Numbered from the stretch's first letter, positions 7,997 through 18,149 are shown. The stretch: 64,000 bases of DNA from Xenorhabdus nematophila ATCC 19061 (GCF_000252955.1 NC_014228.1:2246005-2310004), one strand, 5' to 3'. Notes: a model not told the origin generated them from the sequence alone. Translations and numbers: made by a program.

Positions 7997-8923
7997 ATGA
8001 ATAAGTACCTATCAATAGAGTCGCTTACAACTTGTTTTAAAAAACAAGAAGAAAAGCTATCTGAACTGATTGGGTTGTTAGTTAACTATCCACTTATTGA
8101 TGCCCGGATATTTGAATTACCGCAAATCGAAAAAGGTGAGGAGCACGATCAAATAACTGAAATTCAAGTTAATCCGCTGGAGGGAAATGAAGCTCTGAAT
8201 TTAGGTTTACACTTCTATCAGAAGCTATTCATACACCATAATAACCCCAACATCAGCAGTAAATCGGCAAGCCGGCTTCCAGGAGCGATATGTTTTTCTG
8301 TCAGCCACCAGCAATATAAAGAAGCAATGAATTTAATCAATGAGGTGAATCAATTAAAGGCTGAACTGGAAAATATTGTCACTAAAGAATCGGGCGTTAG
8401 CAAAGAGCAGCGGTTTGAGTTTGTACATAATCATTTACGGGGTTTAATCACACTAAATGCTTATCGCACCATCACTCCCTTATTAAACCCCGATACCATC
8501 AATTTTGGCTGGGCCAATAAAAATATTATTAATAAAGTGACTAAGCAGCAAATTCTGGATCGACTGGAAAAAAGCTATAAAGCAGGCAGAGCGGTTCCAC
8601 CCTACTCCAACGAACAATGGGCTGCGTTAGTGGAATTAGAAATGACAGATATCAAAAAACTGCCGGATGATGTGGTACTGAAAATCAAACGACCCGTGAA
8701 AGTACAACCAATTACCCGTGTTTGGTATTCGGAGTTACAGAAGCAAGTTCAATATGCCTGTCCGCTTCCTGTTATTGTCTTCTATACAGAAGATAACGAA
8801 ATCAAACCCAGAATCGGCACATTACCTGACTATAACGCTAATGCGATAAAGCACAGGTACAAACCTAAAGCGAAACCTCTTGAACTGGTTATTCCCCGTC
8901 TACATCTCTACAAAGAGATTTAA
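7997..8923 (+). CDS. tus: DNA replication terminus site-binding protein Tus
   Basis: A 308-residue protein aligning end to end with E. coli Tus (309). Clear blocks: ASRLPGAICFSV, FVHNHLRGLITLNAYRTITP, FGWANKNIINKV, VLKIKRPVKVQPITRVWYSE, QVQYACPLPVI and the C-terminal KHRYKPKAKP, ending VIPRLHLY. Tus binds Ter sites as a monomer and blocks the DnaB helicase from one side. I chose ATG 7997 (MNKYLSIESLTT, matching the E. coli start) over 7991, because AGAGG then has normal spacing. The Ter site just upstream implies autoregulation. rstAB, which precede tus in E. coli, are absent. Confidence 0.95.
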   Translation: MNKYLSIESLTTCFKKQEEKLSELIGLLVNYPLIDARIFELPQIEKGEEHDQITEIQVNPLEGNEALNLGLHFYQKLFIHHNNPNISSKSASRLPGAICFSVSHQQYKEAMNLINEVNQLKAELENIVTKESGVSKEQRFEFVHNHLRGLITLNAYRTITPLLNPDTINFGWANKNIINKVTKQQILDRLEKSYKAGRAVPPYSNEQWAALVELEMTDIKKLPDDVVLKIKRPVKVQPITRVWYSELQKQVQYACPLPVIVFYTEDNEIKPRIGTLPDYNANAIKHRYKPKAKPLELVIPRLHLYKEI

Positions 8924-8928
8924 GATAT

Positions 8929-8965
8929 AAAAAAACCGGAGTTAGCGTTACGCTCCGGTTTTTTT
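8929..8965. terminator. Bidirectional terminator, tus/fumC
   Basis: Stem CCGGAG and CTCCGG flanked by A-run and T-run, with a nested AGCG/CGCT inside. It serves convergent tus and fumC. Confidence 0.85.
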
Positions 8966-9004
8966 AAGTTAAATGACACAATTACGGTCATTTAATGGAA
9001 AACA

Positions 9005-10399
9005 TTATTTCATACTACCAACCATGTCTTCCGGACGAACCCACTCATCAAATTCAGCTTCAGTCAAATACTCCAACTGCATTGCGGATTGTTTCAGAGT
9101 CAGACCCTCTTTGTGGGCTTTCTTAGCAATTTCCGCCGCTTTATCATAGCCAATGTGAGTATTTAACGCGGTTACCAGCATCAGTGATTCATTCAGCAAT
9201 TGGGTGATACGATCATGGTTAGGTTCAATACCAACAGCACAATGCTCATTGAAGCTACGCATACCGTCCGCCAACAGGCGAACAGATTGCAGGAAGTTAT
9301 CAATCACCATTGGACGGAACACATTCAGTTCAAAATTACCCGATGCACCACCAATATTGATCGCAACGTCATTACCCATGACCTGAGCGCACAGCATTGT
9401 AATGGCTTCACACTGAGTTGGGTTTACTTTACCCGGCATAATGGAGCTGCCCGGCTCATTTTCTGGAATAGAAATTTCACCAATGCCACAACGGGGGCCA
9501 GAAGCCAGCCAACGGACGTCATTCGCAATTTTCATCAGTGATGCAGCAAGGCCTTTCAGTGAGCCATGTGAGTGAACCAAGGCATCACAGGTCGCCAACG
9601 CTTCAAATTTGTTTGGTGCAGTCACAAAAGGCTGACCCGATAACTCTGCAATTTTCTTCGCAACACGAACAGCGTATTCCGGATGCGTATTCAGACCAGT
9701 TCCTACCGCTGTACCACCCAACGCCAATTCACACACATGAGGAATACTATCTTCAATATGCTTCAGGTTATGCGTCAGCATCGTCGCCCAACCGGAAACC
9801 TCCTGACCTAAAGTCAGAGGTGTTGCATCTTGCAAGTGAGTACGACCGATTTTTACGATGTTTTTGAATGCGTCTGCTTTATCTGCCAACGTTTTTTGTA
9901 ATATTTTTAGCTCCGGTAACAGATGTTCACGTAATGCGATAACAGCCGCAACGTGCATTGCCGTTGGGAAGACATCGTTGGAACTTTGGCTTTTATTAAC
10001 ATCATCATTAGGGTGAATCAAACGTTCATTACCCCTTTGACCGCCAAGGATCTCACTACCACGGTTCGCCAACACTTCATTCATGTTCATGTTGCTTTGA
10101 GTTCCCGAACCGGTCTGCCAGATAGCAAGAGGGAATTCTGTTGGGTGTAGACCTTCTAACACCTCTTTCGCCGCAGCAATAATTGCGTCACCACGTTCTT
10201 TAGGCAGAAGGCCTAAATCCATGTTAACACTGGCGGCGGCTTGTTTAGTCAATGCAAGAGCATGAATCAGCGCAACAGGCATTTTTTCCTGAGAAATGCG
10301 GAAATGCTCCAGCGAGCGTTGAGTTTGCGCTCCCCATAATTGGTCAGCAGGTACTTCGATAGGTCCCATTGAGTCTTTTTCAATGCGAGTGGCTGCCAT
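9005..10399 (-). CDS. fumC: Fumarate hydratase class II
   Basis: A 464-residue oxygen-stable, iron-free fumarase that interconverts fumarate and malate in the TCA cycle as a homotetramer. Signatures: the N-terminal [53 protein letters not shown], and the superfamily signature [11 protein letters not shown] near residue 320, whose flexible loop holds the catalytic serine. The start at 10399 ([10 protein letters not shown]) has AGGAG before it; an upstream in-frame ATG would add 23 residues without family support. The order fumC-manA is as in E. coli but fumA/fumB is missing; fumC and manA are divergent here. Confidence 0.95.
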   Translation of the reverse strand: MAATRIEKDSMGPIEVPADQLWGAQTQRSLEHFRISQEKMPVALIHALALTKQAAASVNMDLGLLPKERGDAIIAAAKEVLEGLHPTEFPLAIWQTGSGTQSNMNMNEVLANRGSEILGGQRGNERLIHPNDDVNKSQSSNDVFPTAMHVAAVIALREHLLPELKILQKTLADKADAFKNIVKIGRTHLQDATPLTLGQEVSGWATMLTHNLKHIEDSIPHVCELALGGTAVGTGLNTHPEYAVRVAKKIAELSGQPFVTAPNKFEALATCDALVHSHGSLKGLAASLMKIANDVRWLASGPRCGIGEISIPENEPGSSIMPGKVNPTQCEAITMLCAQVMGNDVAINIGGASGNFELNVFRPMVIDNFLQSVRLLADGMRSFNEHCAVGIEPNHDRITQLLNESLMLVTALNTHIGYDKAAEIAKKAHKEGLTLKQSAMQLEYLTEAEFDEWVRPEDMVGSMK

Positions 10400-10571
10400 T
10401 ACTATCTCCTTAGCACACAGAATAATTGAATACGCCGGAACAAAATTTGCAGATGAATGAGTCGGCATCTGTTTATAATGCCATAAATTTATTATCGATA
10501 ATGCGACCTAATCGTGTTTATTGTATTGTTGTTACATAAACAAATTTATTTTTTATGACAGGAAATTCGCC

Positions 10572-11744
10572 ATGCTGAAAATGACCAATAACATCCAACA
10601 TTATGACTGGGGCAGCAAAACAGCCCTGACGGATATTTATGGTTTCGAAAACCCTGATAATCAGCCAATGGCCGAACTATGGATGGGAGCGCACCCGAAA
10701 TGCAGCTCACTCGTCACCGATCCTAAAACAGGTAAAAACATAACTTTGCATTCCCTGATCGCCAAAGAACCAGATAAATATCTTGGGAAAAAAATTGCGC
10801 AAGAATTCCAACGATTGCCCTTTTTGTTCAAAGTATTGTGCGCAGCACAGCCACTTTCAATCCAGGTTCACCCTGATAAAACATCTGCCGAACAAGGATT
10901 TGCCAGAGAAAATGCGGCAGGAATTGCTTTAGATTCAGCGCAACGCAACTATAAAGACGATAACCATAAACCTGAATTGGTCTATGCCCTGACTTCATTC
11001 AAAGCGATGAATGCCTTTCGTCCTTTATCTGAGATCACACAATTACTGAGTTATGTTTCCGCCGCACATCCTGATATTCAAACCTTTATTCAGCAACCGA
11101 CTGAGAAGAATTTGGCGTTTCTCTTTTCTCAATTATTGAATATGCAGGGTGAGCAAAAACGTTTAGCGCTTGCGGTTTTGAAATCGGCTTTAAACAGCCA
11201 TCAGGGAGAACCGTGGGATACGATCAGGCAGATGATAACTTTCTATCCTGATGATAATGGGCTGTTTTCTCCCCTTCTGCTTAACGTGGTTGAACTGGAA
11301 CCCGGTCAGGCTATGTTTCTTTATGCCCGTACCCCTCACGCCTACCTTGAAGGAATGGCACTAGAGGTTATGGCCAATTCTGACAATGTACTGCGTGCCG
11401 GTTTAACCAGCAAACATATTGATGTGCCTGAACTAATGGCGAATCTGGATTTTATTCCAAAATCTGCCAATACATTGCTGACTATTCCAAAACAGGAAAA
11501 GAGCGCTCTGAATTACCCTGTTCCCGTCAATGATTTCTGTTTTTCTATTTATACTGTACAAGAACAGCCCATTACATTAGAAAATAATTCCGCTTCGGTT
11601 CTATTTTGTTTTGAAGGTCAATTAGTTATCAGTACCAATAAGCAGGAATTAAGATTATTCTCAGGGGAATCCGTCTTCCTGCCTGCTACAGAAAGGGCCG
11701 TGACTATTCACGGCAATGGGAAAATAGCTAAAGCAGCTAATTAA
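10572..11744 (+). CDS. manA: Mannose-6-phosphate isomerase, class I
   Basis: A 390-residue zinc enzyme converting mannose-6-phosphate and fructose-6-phosphate. Zinc-site motifs are clear: SIQVHPDK (Gln and His), NHKPELVYAL (Glu) and the later NVVELEPGQAMFLYARTPHAYLEG (His). The region VMANSDNVLRAGLTSKHIDV is diagnostic for the family. ATG 10572 (MLKMTNNIQHYDWGSK) is chosen because it aligns with the E. coli start and has AGGA upstream; the frame is open to 10521. It feeds mannose into glycolysis and GDP-mannose synthesis. Confidence 0.93.
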   Translation: MLKMTNNIQHYDWGSKTALTDIYGFENPDNQPMAELWMGAHPKCSSLVTDPKTGKNITLHSLIAKEPDKYLGKKIAQEFQRLPFLFKVLCAAQPLSIQVHPDKTSAEQGFARENAAGIALDSAQRNYKDDNHKPELVYALTSFKAMNAFRPLSEITQLLSYVSAAHPDIQTFIQQPTEKNLAFLFSQLLNMQGEQKRLALAVLKSALNSHQGEPWDTIRQMITFYPDDNGLFSPLLLNVVELEPGQAMFLYARTPHAYLEGMALEVMANSDNVLRAGLTSKHIDVPELMANLDFIPKSANTLLTIPKQEKSALNYPVPVNDFCFSIYTVQEQPITLENNSASVLFCFEGQLVISTNKQELRLFSGESVFLPATERAVTIHGNGKIAKAAN

Positions 11745-11917
11745 TTACTTTTTACTCATACAGTTATACATTATCTTATTGGTTGTTAGTCACATTTTTA
11801 ACGCAAGTTGATTAAAAATATTTTAAGCTAGACTATACACTTAACAATCACTATTAACATAAATTCGAAACGCAAAAATCTGCTGTGTTATATGCGTTAA
11901 AAGGATGAGATTTCCAC

Positions 11918-13483
11918 ATGAAAAAATCGTTAGTCGCTGTCAGCGTTATTGTTGCTCTGGGTGCAGTATGGACAAGCGCATCATGGTATACAGGTAAAAA
12001 GCTCGAAGAGCATCTGGATAAGTTAGTGACTAAGGCAAATGCTGAACTTGAGAAAGCATTTCCTGAAAGTGGCATAGAATTGCAGGCAAAAGATTTTAAA
12101 CGCGGAGTTTTCAGCTCTGATGTCCGCCTGGTTCTGGATATCAAAAAGGGTGTTGAAAATGCCAGTATTCCACCAAATGAAGAGATCGTGCTGAAATCCA
12201 CCATCGATCATGGCCCATTTCCTCTTTCAAATCTGAAAAAATTCAGTCTGTTGCCCCAAATGGCCTCTATCCATTCAGAACTCGAACCAAACGAGGCACT
12301 GAAAAAACTGTTTGATTTTACACAAGGAAAATCGCTGCTTAACTTAAACGCCAGTATTGGTTACAACCGCAGTCTTTCTGCCGACATTGATGTATTCCCA
12401 ATCAGTCACACAGAAACCAAAAAAAATGGGGAAAAATATGTTTTCTCATTTTCAGGCGCGAAGATTGCGGCTGATACAAACCATGATTTAAGCGCATTCT
12501 CATTCAATATCAACAGTGATGAATTGTCTTTCAGCAGTCAGACTAAAAATGAAGCCATTATCCTGAAAGGTATTCATTTTACCGGCGATAACAAAAAAGG
12601 TAATTTTGATATCTATGTCGGGGATCAAAGCTACAACATTGGCGAAATCTCTGTTCATGGCATTGAAAAGGAATCCCAGGATACAGCATTCAATGGTGTA
12701 TCCCTTAAAGGGTTTAAAATCACGTCTAACCTGAGTGATGACAAAGATAACCTGAACATTAAAGTGGGTTATAGTATTGACGGGTTAAAAATTAAGGATA
12801 TGGAACTTGGTTCAGGTCAGTTTGTTCTGGGCATGGAAAAACTGGATGGTCAGTCCGTTCGTCAGTTTACTCAAGCCTATAATGATACGATCGCTGACGC
12901 TTTAGCTAATGATGATTTAACTGCTGATACAACTTCATACGCTATTTTCAATAACCTGCATCTGCTCTTTAATAAAAACCCACAATTTAGCCTTTCGCCT
13001 TTCAACTGGAAAAACAGTAAAGGTGAAAGCTCTGTTGACTTCAGACTTGCCTTACAGAACATCCCACAAGAGAAAAACGCATTATTCCTTATGGGTCCTG
13101 AAGAAATGATCCGTAACCTGATCCAAGAGTTGTCATTAAACGTCAACATACCTAAAGCGATGTTGATCGAATCTTTGACACAAGCAGAGATATTAGAAGG
13201 TGAAGACAAAGCGGCCGCAGAAACTTCAGCGGAGCAAAAAGTCCAGAAACTGACGCAAAATGGGCTTAAACTCAAACTCATCACTGATGAAAATGGCGTG
13301 ATTGGGCTTAATCTTCACTATGCGAAAGATAAAGTGAAATTAAACAATAAAGAATCCAGCTTGCATCAATTCCTGCTTGATAATAACCTTGGTGGCTCCT
13401 ATGATGGCGCACCTGATGCAGATGCAGATGACGAGCAAAATCAGCACAATGAGGATCAATCTGAGCTTCCTGTCGCTGAATAA
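11918..13483 (+). CDS. ydgA: YdgA family (DUF945) periplasmic protein
   Basis: A 521-residue protein with an N-terminal membrane anchor or signal (KKSLVAVSVIVALGAVWTSA) and the DUF945 body: WYTGKKLEEHLDKLV, FKRGVFSSDVRLVLDI, STIDHGPFPLSNL. The C-terminus ends in an acidic, Asp/Glu-rich low-complexity tail (about residues 490-521). In E. coli YdgA is an inner-membrane or periplasmic protein of unknown function encoded next to manA, as here. The AT-rich 170-bp spacer should hold its promoter. Confidence 0.85.
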   Translation: MKKSLVAVSVIVALGAVWTSASWYTGKKLEEHLDKLVTKANAELEKAFPESGIELQAKDFKRGVFSSDVRLVLDIKKGVENASIPPNEEIVLKSTIDHGPFPLSNLKKFSLLPQMASIHSELEPNEALKKLFDFTQGKSLLNLNASIGYNRSLSADIDVFPISHTETKKNGEKYVFSFSGAKIAADTNHDLSAFSFNINSDELSFSSQTKNEAIILKGIHFTGDNKKGNFDIYVGDQSYNIGEISVHGIEKESQDTAFNGVSLKGFKITSNLSDDKDNLNIKVGYSIDGLKIKDMELGSGQFVLGMEKLDGQSVRQFTQAYNDTIADALANDDLTADTTSYAIFNNLHLLFNKNPQFSLSPFNWKNSKGESSVDFRLALQNIPQEKNALFLMGPEEMIRNLIQELSLNVNIPKAMLIESLTQAEILEGEDKAAAETSAEQKVQKLTQNGLKLKLITDENGVIGLNLHYAKDKVKLNNKESSLHQFLLDNNLGGSYDGAPDADADDEQNQHNEDQSELPVAE

Positions 13484-13550
13484 ATAGCCGTCGCTATAAC
13501 GAATAACCAGAACCCGAATTGGGTTCTTCTGATAGTACCTTCACTCCTTT

Positions 13551-13578
13551 GCCAGTCAACAAGTTGACTGGCTTTTTT
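13551..13578 (+). terminator. Rho-independent terminator after ydgA
   Basis: A perfect 10-bp stem GCCAGTCAAC and GTTGACTGGC followed by six T. A second small hairpin (AGAACCC/GGGTTCT) lies at 13509-13527. Confidence 0.85.
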
Positions 13579-13615
13579 GTATATATGAAGTTTGATAAGT
13601 AAGAAAGGTAAAAAA

Positions 13616-14617
13616 ATGATTGATACACAGCTTCCATTGACCGATTTGCACCGCCACCTTGATGGCAACATTCGCCCTGAAACTATTTTATCTCTTGCAC
13701 GTCAGCATAATATTTCTCTTCCTGCTGATGAACTGGAAGCATTGCGTCCTCATGTCCAGATTATTGAAAATGAGCCCAACCTTCTCAGTTTTCTCCAGAA
13801 ACTGGACTGGGGTGTCGCTGTTCTGGCTGATTTGGATGCCTGTCGCCGAGTTGCCATTGAAAACGTTGAAGATGCTGTCAATGCGGGTCTTGATTATGCT
13901 GAACTGCGTTTCTCCCCTTACTATATGGCCATGAAACATCAATTGCCTGTTGATGGGGTCGTCGAAGCAATCATTGATGGTATCCACTCTGCAAGCAAAC
14001 AACATGATATTCAGATCCGTCTGATTGGTATTCTGAGCAGAACATTTGGTGAGAAAGCCTGTTCTCAGGAACTGGCCGGACTTCTTGCCCATAAACAACA
14101 TATCACCGCATTAGATCTGGCTGGCGATGAACTGGGGTTTCCAAGCGATCTGTTTGAGCAACATTTTGTTCAGGCGCGCGATGCCGGTTGGAATATTAGT
14201 ATCCATGCCGGGGAAGCGGCTGGCGCAGAGAGTATCTGGCACGCTATCCGTAAATTGGGAGCAACCCGTATCGGACACGGCGTTAAAGCTATCACTGATC
14301 CAGCGCTGATGGATTATTTGGCAGAACACAATATCGGCATTGAATCCTGCCTGACATCTAACTTACAAACCAGTACCGTCAGCTCTTTGCAAACCCACCC
14401 ACTCGAACAATTCCTTACACATGGCATTCTGGCATCAATCAATACCGATGATCCGGCGGTCGAAGGTATCGAAATTCGTCATGAATACAATGTTGCTGCA
14501 CCTGCGGCTGGATTGTCACCAGAACAGATCAGGCAAGCACAGATTAACGGGCTGACAACGGCATTCCTCAGCGAAGCAGAAAAACAGGCGCTGAAAGCCA
14601 AGGTAGCCAAACGTTAA
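13616..14617 (+). CDS. add: Adenosine deaminase
   Basis: A 333-residue zinc hydrolase that converts adenosine and deoxyadenosine to inosine and deoxyinosine. Metal and catalytic motifs: [14 protein letters not shown] (HxH), [10 protein letters not shown] (catalytic Glu region), RIGHGVKAI (His) and [10 protein letters not shown] (Asp-Asp). Length matches E. coli Add. The start [17 protein letters not shown] at 13616 with AGAAAGG upstream is preferred over an in-frame ATG at 13592. It follows ydgA and a terminator, so it has its own promoter. Confidence 0.94.
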   Translation: MIDTQLPLTDLHRHLDGNIRPETILSLARQHNISLPADELEALRPHVQIIENEPNLLSFLQKLDWGVAVLADLDACRRVAIENVEDAVNAGLDYAELRFSPYYMAMKHQLPVDGVVEAIIDGIHSASKQHDIQIRLIGILSRTFGEKACSQELAGLLAHKQHITALDLAGDELGFPSDLFEQHFVQARDAGWNISIHAGEAAGAESIWHAIRKLGATRIGHGVKAITDPALMDYLAEHNIGIESCLTSNLQTSTVSSLQTHPLEQFLTHGILASINTDDPAVEGIEIRHEYNVAAPAAGLSPEQIRQAQINGLTTAFLSEAEKQALKAKVAKR

Positions 14618-14650
14618 GAACTGCTATTTATTTCAGAATGGTTAATCTTG

Positions 14651-14674
14651 AAGGCAGAAACGATCTGCCTTTTT
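14651..14674 (+). terminator. Rho-independent terminator after add
   Basis: AAGGCAGA and TCTGCCTT around AACGA, followed by a T-run. Confidence 0.8.
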
Positions 14675-14729
14675 AGAAACAACCTGCCTTTTTTGATGAT
14701 ATGAAGAAGGAAAATAAGCCGACATTCAC

Positions 14730-15707
14730 TTATTTTTTTGACCGTTTTGCATAGCGCTGAGCAAGCACTGCGCAAACCATGAGCTGGATTTGGTGAAATA
14801 TCATTAGCGGCAACAACATGACGCCTACCATTGAGGCAGAAAAAAGCACATTAGCCATCGGCACACCATTCGCCAGACTCTTCTTCGAGCCACAAAACAC
14901 AATGGTAATTTCATCTTCCTTGCTGAATCCAAGTAAACGCGAGCTATATACGTTAATCACCAACACCACAGCTAATAAAACACAGCATACAACACCGATC
15001 ATCATGAGCGAACCCGCATCAATTTTATGCCATATGCCTTCTACCACCGCTGCACTGAAAGCAACATAGACCACCAGCAAAATAGATGAGCGGTCAGTCA
15101 TATTGACCAGTTTTTTATGTTTTTCCACCCAACCCGCAATCAAGGGACGCGATAAATGACCAACAATAAAAGGGACCATCAGCTGTAAGATAATATCTTT
15201 TATCGCTTTCCACGTATCAGTCTGCGCGCTGCCGTCATGAGTCTGGATCAGAACCCCCACTAACAGAGGAGAAAGGAATACACCTAATAAACTCGAAGCC
15301 GATGCACTGCATATCGCGGCGGCAACATTTCCTCCGGCAACAGAGGTAAAAGCAATAGCAGACTGTACAGTCGCAGGCAAAGCACAAAGATAAAGGAAGC
15401 CCATATAAACCGTGGGTGACATCCATTCCGGTACCATGAAATACAATCCCATACCCAATATAGGGAATAAAACAAAAGTACTGCTGAAAATCACCAAATG
15501 CAGCCGCCAATGCCCGATACCTGCCAGAATGGCATCACGGGACAGTTTAGCGCCATGCATAAAAAACAGCAGCGCAATGGCTGCTGTCGTTAAGTGTTGA
15601 AACCATTTTTTCACCTCACCTTCACAGGGAAAGAATGAAGCAATGATAACGACGGTAATCAGTATCACTAAAAAAGAATCAATTTTTAATTTCTGTAATA
15701 AATTCAT
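14730..15707 (-). CDS. YfeH-like bile acid:sodium symporter family transporter
   Basis: A 325-residue membrane protein with about nine to ten hydrophobic helices, closely matching E. coli YfeH (SBF-like, BASS superfamily). Conserved blocks: LTTAAIALLFFMHGAKLSRD, GFLYLCALPATVQSAIAFTS, AGGNVAAAICSASASSLLGV then FLSPLLVGVL, and FCGSKKSLANGVPMANVLFS. Substrate unknown. The start at 15707 (MNLLQKLKIDSFL) is preferred over 15752, which would overlap ydgJ; GGGAAG lies upstream. In E. coli yfeH is elsewhere, so this is an insertion between add and ydgJ. It lies 37 bases behind ydgJ and may be cotranscribed. Confidence 0.85.
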   Translation of the reverse strand: MNLLQKLKIDSFLVILITVVIIASFFPCEGEVKKWFQHLTTAAIALLFFMHGAKLSRDAILAGIGHWRLHLVIFSSTFVLFPILGMGLYFMVPEWMSPTVYMGFLYLCALPATVQSAIAFTSVAGGNVAAAICSASASSLLGVFLSPLLVGVLIQTHDGSAQTDTWKAIKDIILQLMVPFIVGHLSRPLIAGWVEKHKKLVNMTDRSSILLVVYVAFSAAVVEGIWHKIDAGSLMMIGVVCCVLLAVVLVINVYSSRLLGFSKEDEITIVFCGSKKSLANGVPMANVLFSASMVGVMLLPLMIFHQIQLMVCAVLAQRYAKRSKK

Positions 15708-15744
15708 CAAAATGCTTCCCTTACCCATAAAGTCAGACGCGGAT

Positions 15745-16785
15745 TTAATCAATCAAAACAGTACGCTGTTCTTTGGCTGATTTCTCACCCGCTTCAATAA
15801 GTCTTATGATCAAAATAGCTTCGCTGGCAGTGACCGGATTAGGTTTCCCCACTAAAATGGCATCGCGAATGGCGGCATAATAGGCACCATAATTACCCGG
15901 TATGGTTGGAATAACCTGTGTAATCAAATCATCCCCTTGTGACAATGTCACGGAACCATCGCGCGCATCATAACCCCAATCAGCTGATGGTAATTTCTCA
16001 CCTGCTTTCAGGCATTCTTCCTGCGGATCCAGTCCATACTTTATGTAACTGCCCGCCATACCGTGCAATGTATAAATAGGCGATTCTGCCGCTGCAAGCA
16101 TTGATGCGTGCAGAACCACTTTCAGGCCAGAATAATGAAGCTGTGTATGAAAATAATCCGCACTCTCTGCATTTGGACGAATCATGCCCAAATCAGTCGT
16201 AATAGCGTGGGGTTTGCCAAAGAGTTGAACCGCCTGATCCAATAAATGCGGTCCTAAATCATACCAAATGCCACTTCCTGCACCGGCAGCTTCCCGCCAG
16301 CGTTGGCGAACCGCAGGACGGTAACGGTCAAAGTGGGATTCATAGTATTTCAATTCTCCTAAGGTGTTTTCTTTAATGAGTGATTTCACTGTCAGGAAAC
16401 CAGAATCCCAACGACGGTTATGAAATACCGATAACAATAAACGGGCTTCTTCCGCTTGTTTTTTCAGTGACTCTGCTTGTTCCACGGTAATGGTAAAAGG
16501 CTTATCAACGATAACATGCTTACCCGCAGCCAATGCTTTTTGTGCCAATGGATAATGGGTATCATTAGGTGTTGGGATGACGATCAGATCGATAGCCGGA
16601 TCGTTGAATAATGTTTCCGGGGAGGAAGCCACAGATACCGCAGGCCAGTCTTTTTTGACTTTCTCCGCATCACTACTGGAAATTGCCACCAATTCAACAT
16701 TTGGTGTCCCGGCAATCAATGGTGCGTGGAATGTTTTACTCGCGTAACCATAGCCGACCAAACCCACTTTCAAAAAATTATTCAT
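15745..16785 (-). CDS. ydgJ: Gfo/Idh/MocA oxidoreductase YdgJ
   Basis: A 346-residue NAD(P)-dependent oxidoreductase of unknown substrate. N-terminal Rossmann domain: VGLVGYGYASKTFHAPLIAG, VIPTPNDTHYPLAQKAL, and the catalytic-lysine motif VIVDKPFTI. The C-terminal domain has SVFHNRRWDSGFLTVKSLI, SHFDRYRPAVRQRWRE and DLGPHLLDQAVQLFGKP. The whole chain aligns with E. coli YdgJ, including GLDPQEECLK. The start at 16785 (MNNFLKVGLVG) has AGGGG upstream. It probably leads a two-gene unit with the yfeH-like transporter, a hint that the two share a substrate. Confidence 0.88.
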   Translation of the reverse strand: MNNFLKVGLVGYGYASKTFHAPLIAGTPNVELVAISSSDAEKVKKDWPAVSVASSPETLFNDPAIDLIVIPTPNDTHYPLAQKALAAGKHVIVDKPFTITVEQAESLKKQAEEARLLLSVFHNRRWDSGFLTVKSLIKENTLGELKYYESHFDRYRPAVRQRWREAAGAGSGIWYDLGPHLLDQAVQLFGKPHAITTDLGMIRPNAESADYFHTQLHYSGLKVVLHASMLAAAESPIYTLHGMAGSYIKYGLDPQEECLKAGEKLPSADWGYDARDGSVTLSQGDDLITQVIPTIPGNYGAYYAAIRDAILVGKPNPVTASEAILIIRLIEAGEKSAKEQRTVLID

Positions 16786-16959
16786 ACAGCCCCTAAAAAA
16801 TGATCGTAATACCATAGTTCAAATACCCCGGATTACTTGGATTAGTAACAAGGAACCAAAAAATATCACCACCTATCACCCGTTAGCAAATAATCCGGGT
16901 TCCTGTGCTACTATCTTTTTCCTATATCAAGACTCTCATTATGGAATGAAGATTTTTTT

Positions 16960-17400
16960 ATGTACCAGTCTAATGATTATTATCGTATCAACGGTTGGTT
17001 ATTGGCACCTGCGGCTTATCTCATCATGACATTAATTGCCGCCAGCCTGATGCTCGTTCTGTATGCCATGATGTTTATCTATAAAAATCAGGCAATTCAC
17101 CAATTCGATGATAGTTTTACCCTTATGTGGTATCTCTCAGTATTAACCACAACCATGATGTGGTGCTTTACTGTATGGGTATTGCGATTACTTTTTATTC
17201 GCTCAAAACGATTCCCGCGTATTTTTATTATTTGGCTGATGGTTTCTGTTCTCATTGCGATAAAAACCTTCGCCTTTTCGCCCATTACCGATGAAATGGC
17301 AATACGCTCCTTATTATGGCCATTACTCGCTGCCGCTATCTTTGTGCCTTATATTCAGCGCTCCCATCGGGTAAAAATGACTTTCACACAAGATCGATAA
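16960..17400 (+). CDS. ydgK: DUF2569 membrane protein YdgK
   Basis: A 146-residue protein with four predicted transmembrane helices and the DUF2569 N-terminal signature (RINGWLLAPAAYLIMT). Function unknown. It lies immediately upstream of rsxA as in E. coli. A GGAATGAAG ribosome-site-like stretch precedes the ATG. Confidence 0.82.
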   Translation: MYQSNDYYRINGWLLAPAAYLIMTLIAASLMLVLYAMMFIYKNQAIHQFDDSFTLMWYLSVLTTTMMWCFTVWVLRLLFIRSKRFPRIFIIWLMVSVLIAIKTFAFSPITDEMAIRSLLWPLLAAAIFVPYIQRSHRVKMTFTQDR

Positions 17401-17473
17401 CATACCCCACAATTGGTTGTTATCATTGCCCCCACTTGCCTCACCAAAAAGTGGGGGATTTCTATCCAGACTA

Positions 17474-17523
17474 TATACCCAAGAGATTTCAAGTTCATAG
17501 CAATATGAAAACTGACGGGTATA
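17474..17523. repeat. 50-bp inverted-repeat element between ydgK and rsxA
   Basis: The element starts TATACCCAAGAGATTTCAAG and ends with the near-complement ATGAAAACTGACGGGTATA. TATACCC/GGGTATA termini and a partly paired interior look like a very short extragenic palindromic or MITE-like repeat. I recall similar TATACCC-starting repeats in Photorhabdus/Xenorhabdus intergenic regions, but cannot confirm identity here. Confidence 0.5.
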
Positions 17524-17565
17524 GCGGTATTTTATTTTCCAGCATCTTAATTTTCAGGTATAGCA

Positions 17566-18147
17566 ATGACTGAATACCTTCTGTTATTTATTGGCACCGT
17601 GTTGGTCAATAACTTTGTTTTAGTCAAGTTTTTGGGATTATGCCCTTTTATGGGCGTCTCTAAGAAACTTGAAACGGCTATTGGCATGGGGCTGGCAACA
17701 ACATTCGTTCTCACGTTGGCTTCTATTAGTTCATGGTTGATAAACACCTTTATTCTCGTACCTCTTGATTTAATTTATTTGCGTACCCTGAGTTTTATTC
17801 TGGTTATTGCCGTTGTAGTTCAATTTACCGAATTAGTCGTCCGTAAAACCAGCCCGACACTGTACCGGCTTTTAGGGATTTTCCTCCCCCTGATTACAAC
17901 CAACTGTGCCGTACTCGGTGTTGCCTTATTGAATGTCAATCAATCCCACGGTTTTTTACAGTCTGCGGTCTACGGCTTTAGCGCTGCCGCCGGATTCTCC
18001 CTGGTCATGGTATTGTTTGCCGCTATTCGTGAACGTCTGGCTGTCGCCAATATTCCGTCCCCTTTTCGTGGTTCATCGATAGGCCTGATTACCGCGGGAT
18101 TAATGTCCCTCGCATTCATGGGCTTCAGTGGTTTGGTGAAATTCTGA
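17566..18147 (+). CDS. rsxA: Electron transport complex subunit RsxA (RnfA)
   Basis: A 193-residue inner-membrane subunit with six helices. The start [20 protein letters not shown] and the motifs [40 protein letters not shown] and AAIRERL are diagnostic. RsxA and RsxE form the pair of homologous membrane subunits that ligate an intramembrane iron-sulfur cluster through the GLCP and TNC cysteines. First gene of the rsxABCDGE operon; in E. coli the complex re-reduces SoxR, elsewhere Rnf is a ferredoxin:NAD ion pump. Confidence 0.94.
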   Translation: MTEYLLLFIGTVLVNNFVLVKFLGLCPFMGVSKKLETAIGMGLATTFVLTLASISSWLINTFILVPLDLIYLRTLSFILVIAVVVQFTELVVRKTSPTLYRLLGIFLPLITTNCAVLGVALLNVNQSHGFLQSAVYGFSAAAGFSLVMVLFAAIRERLAVANIPSPFRGSSIGLITAGLMSLAFMGFSGLVKF

Positions 18148-18149
18148 TG

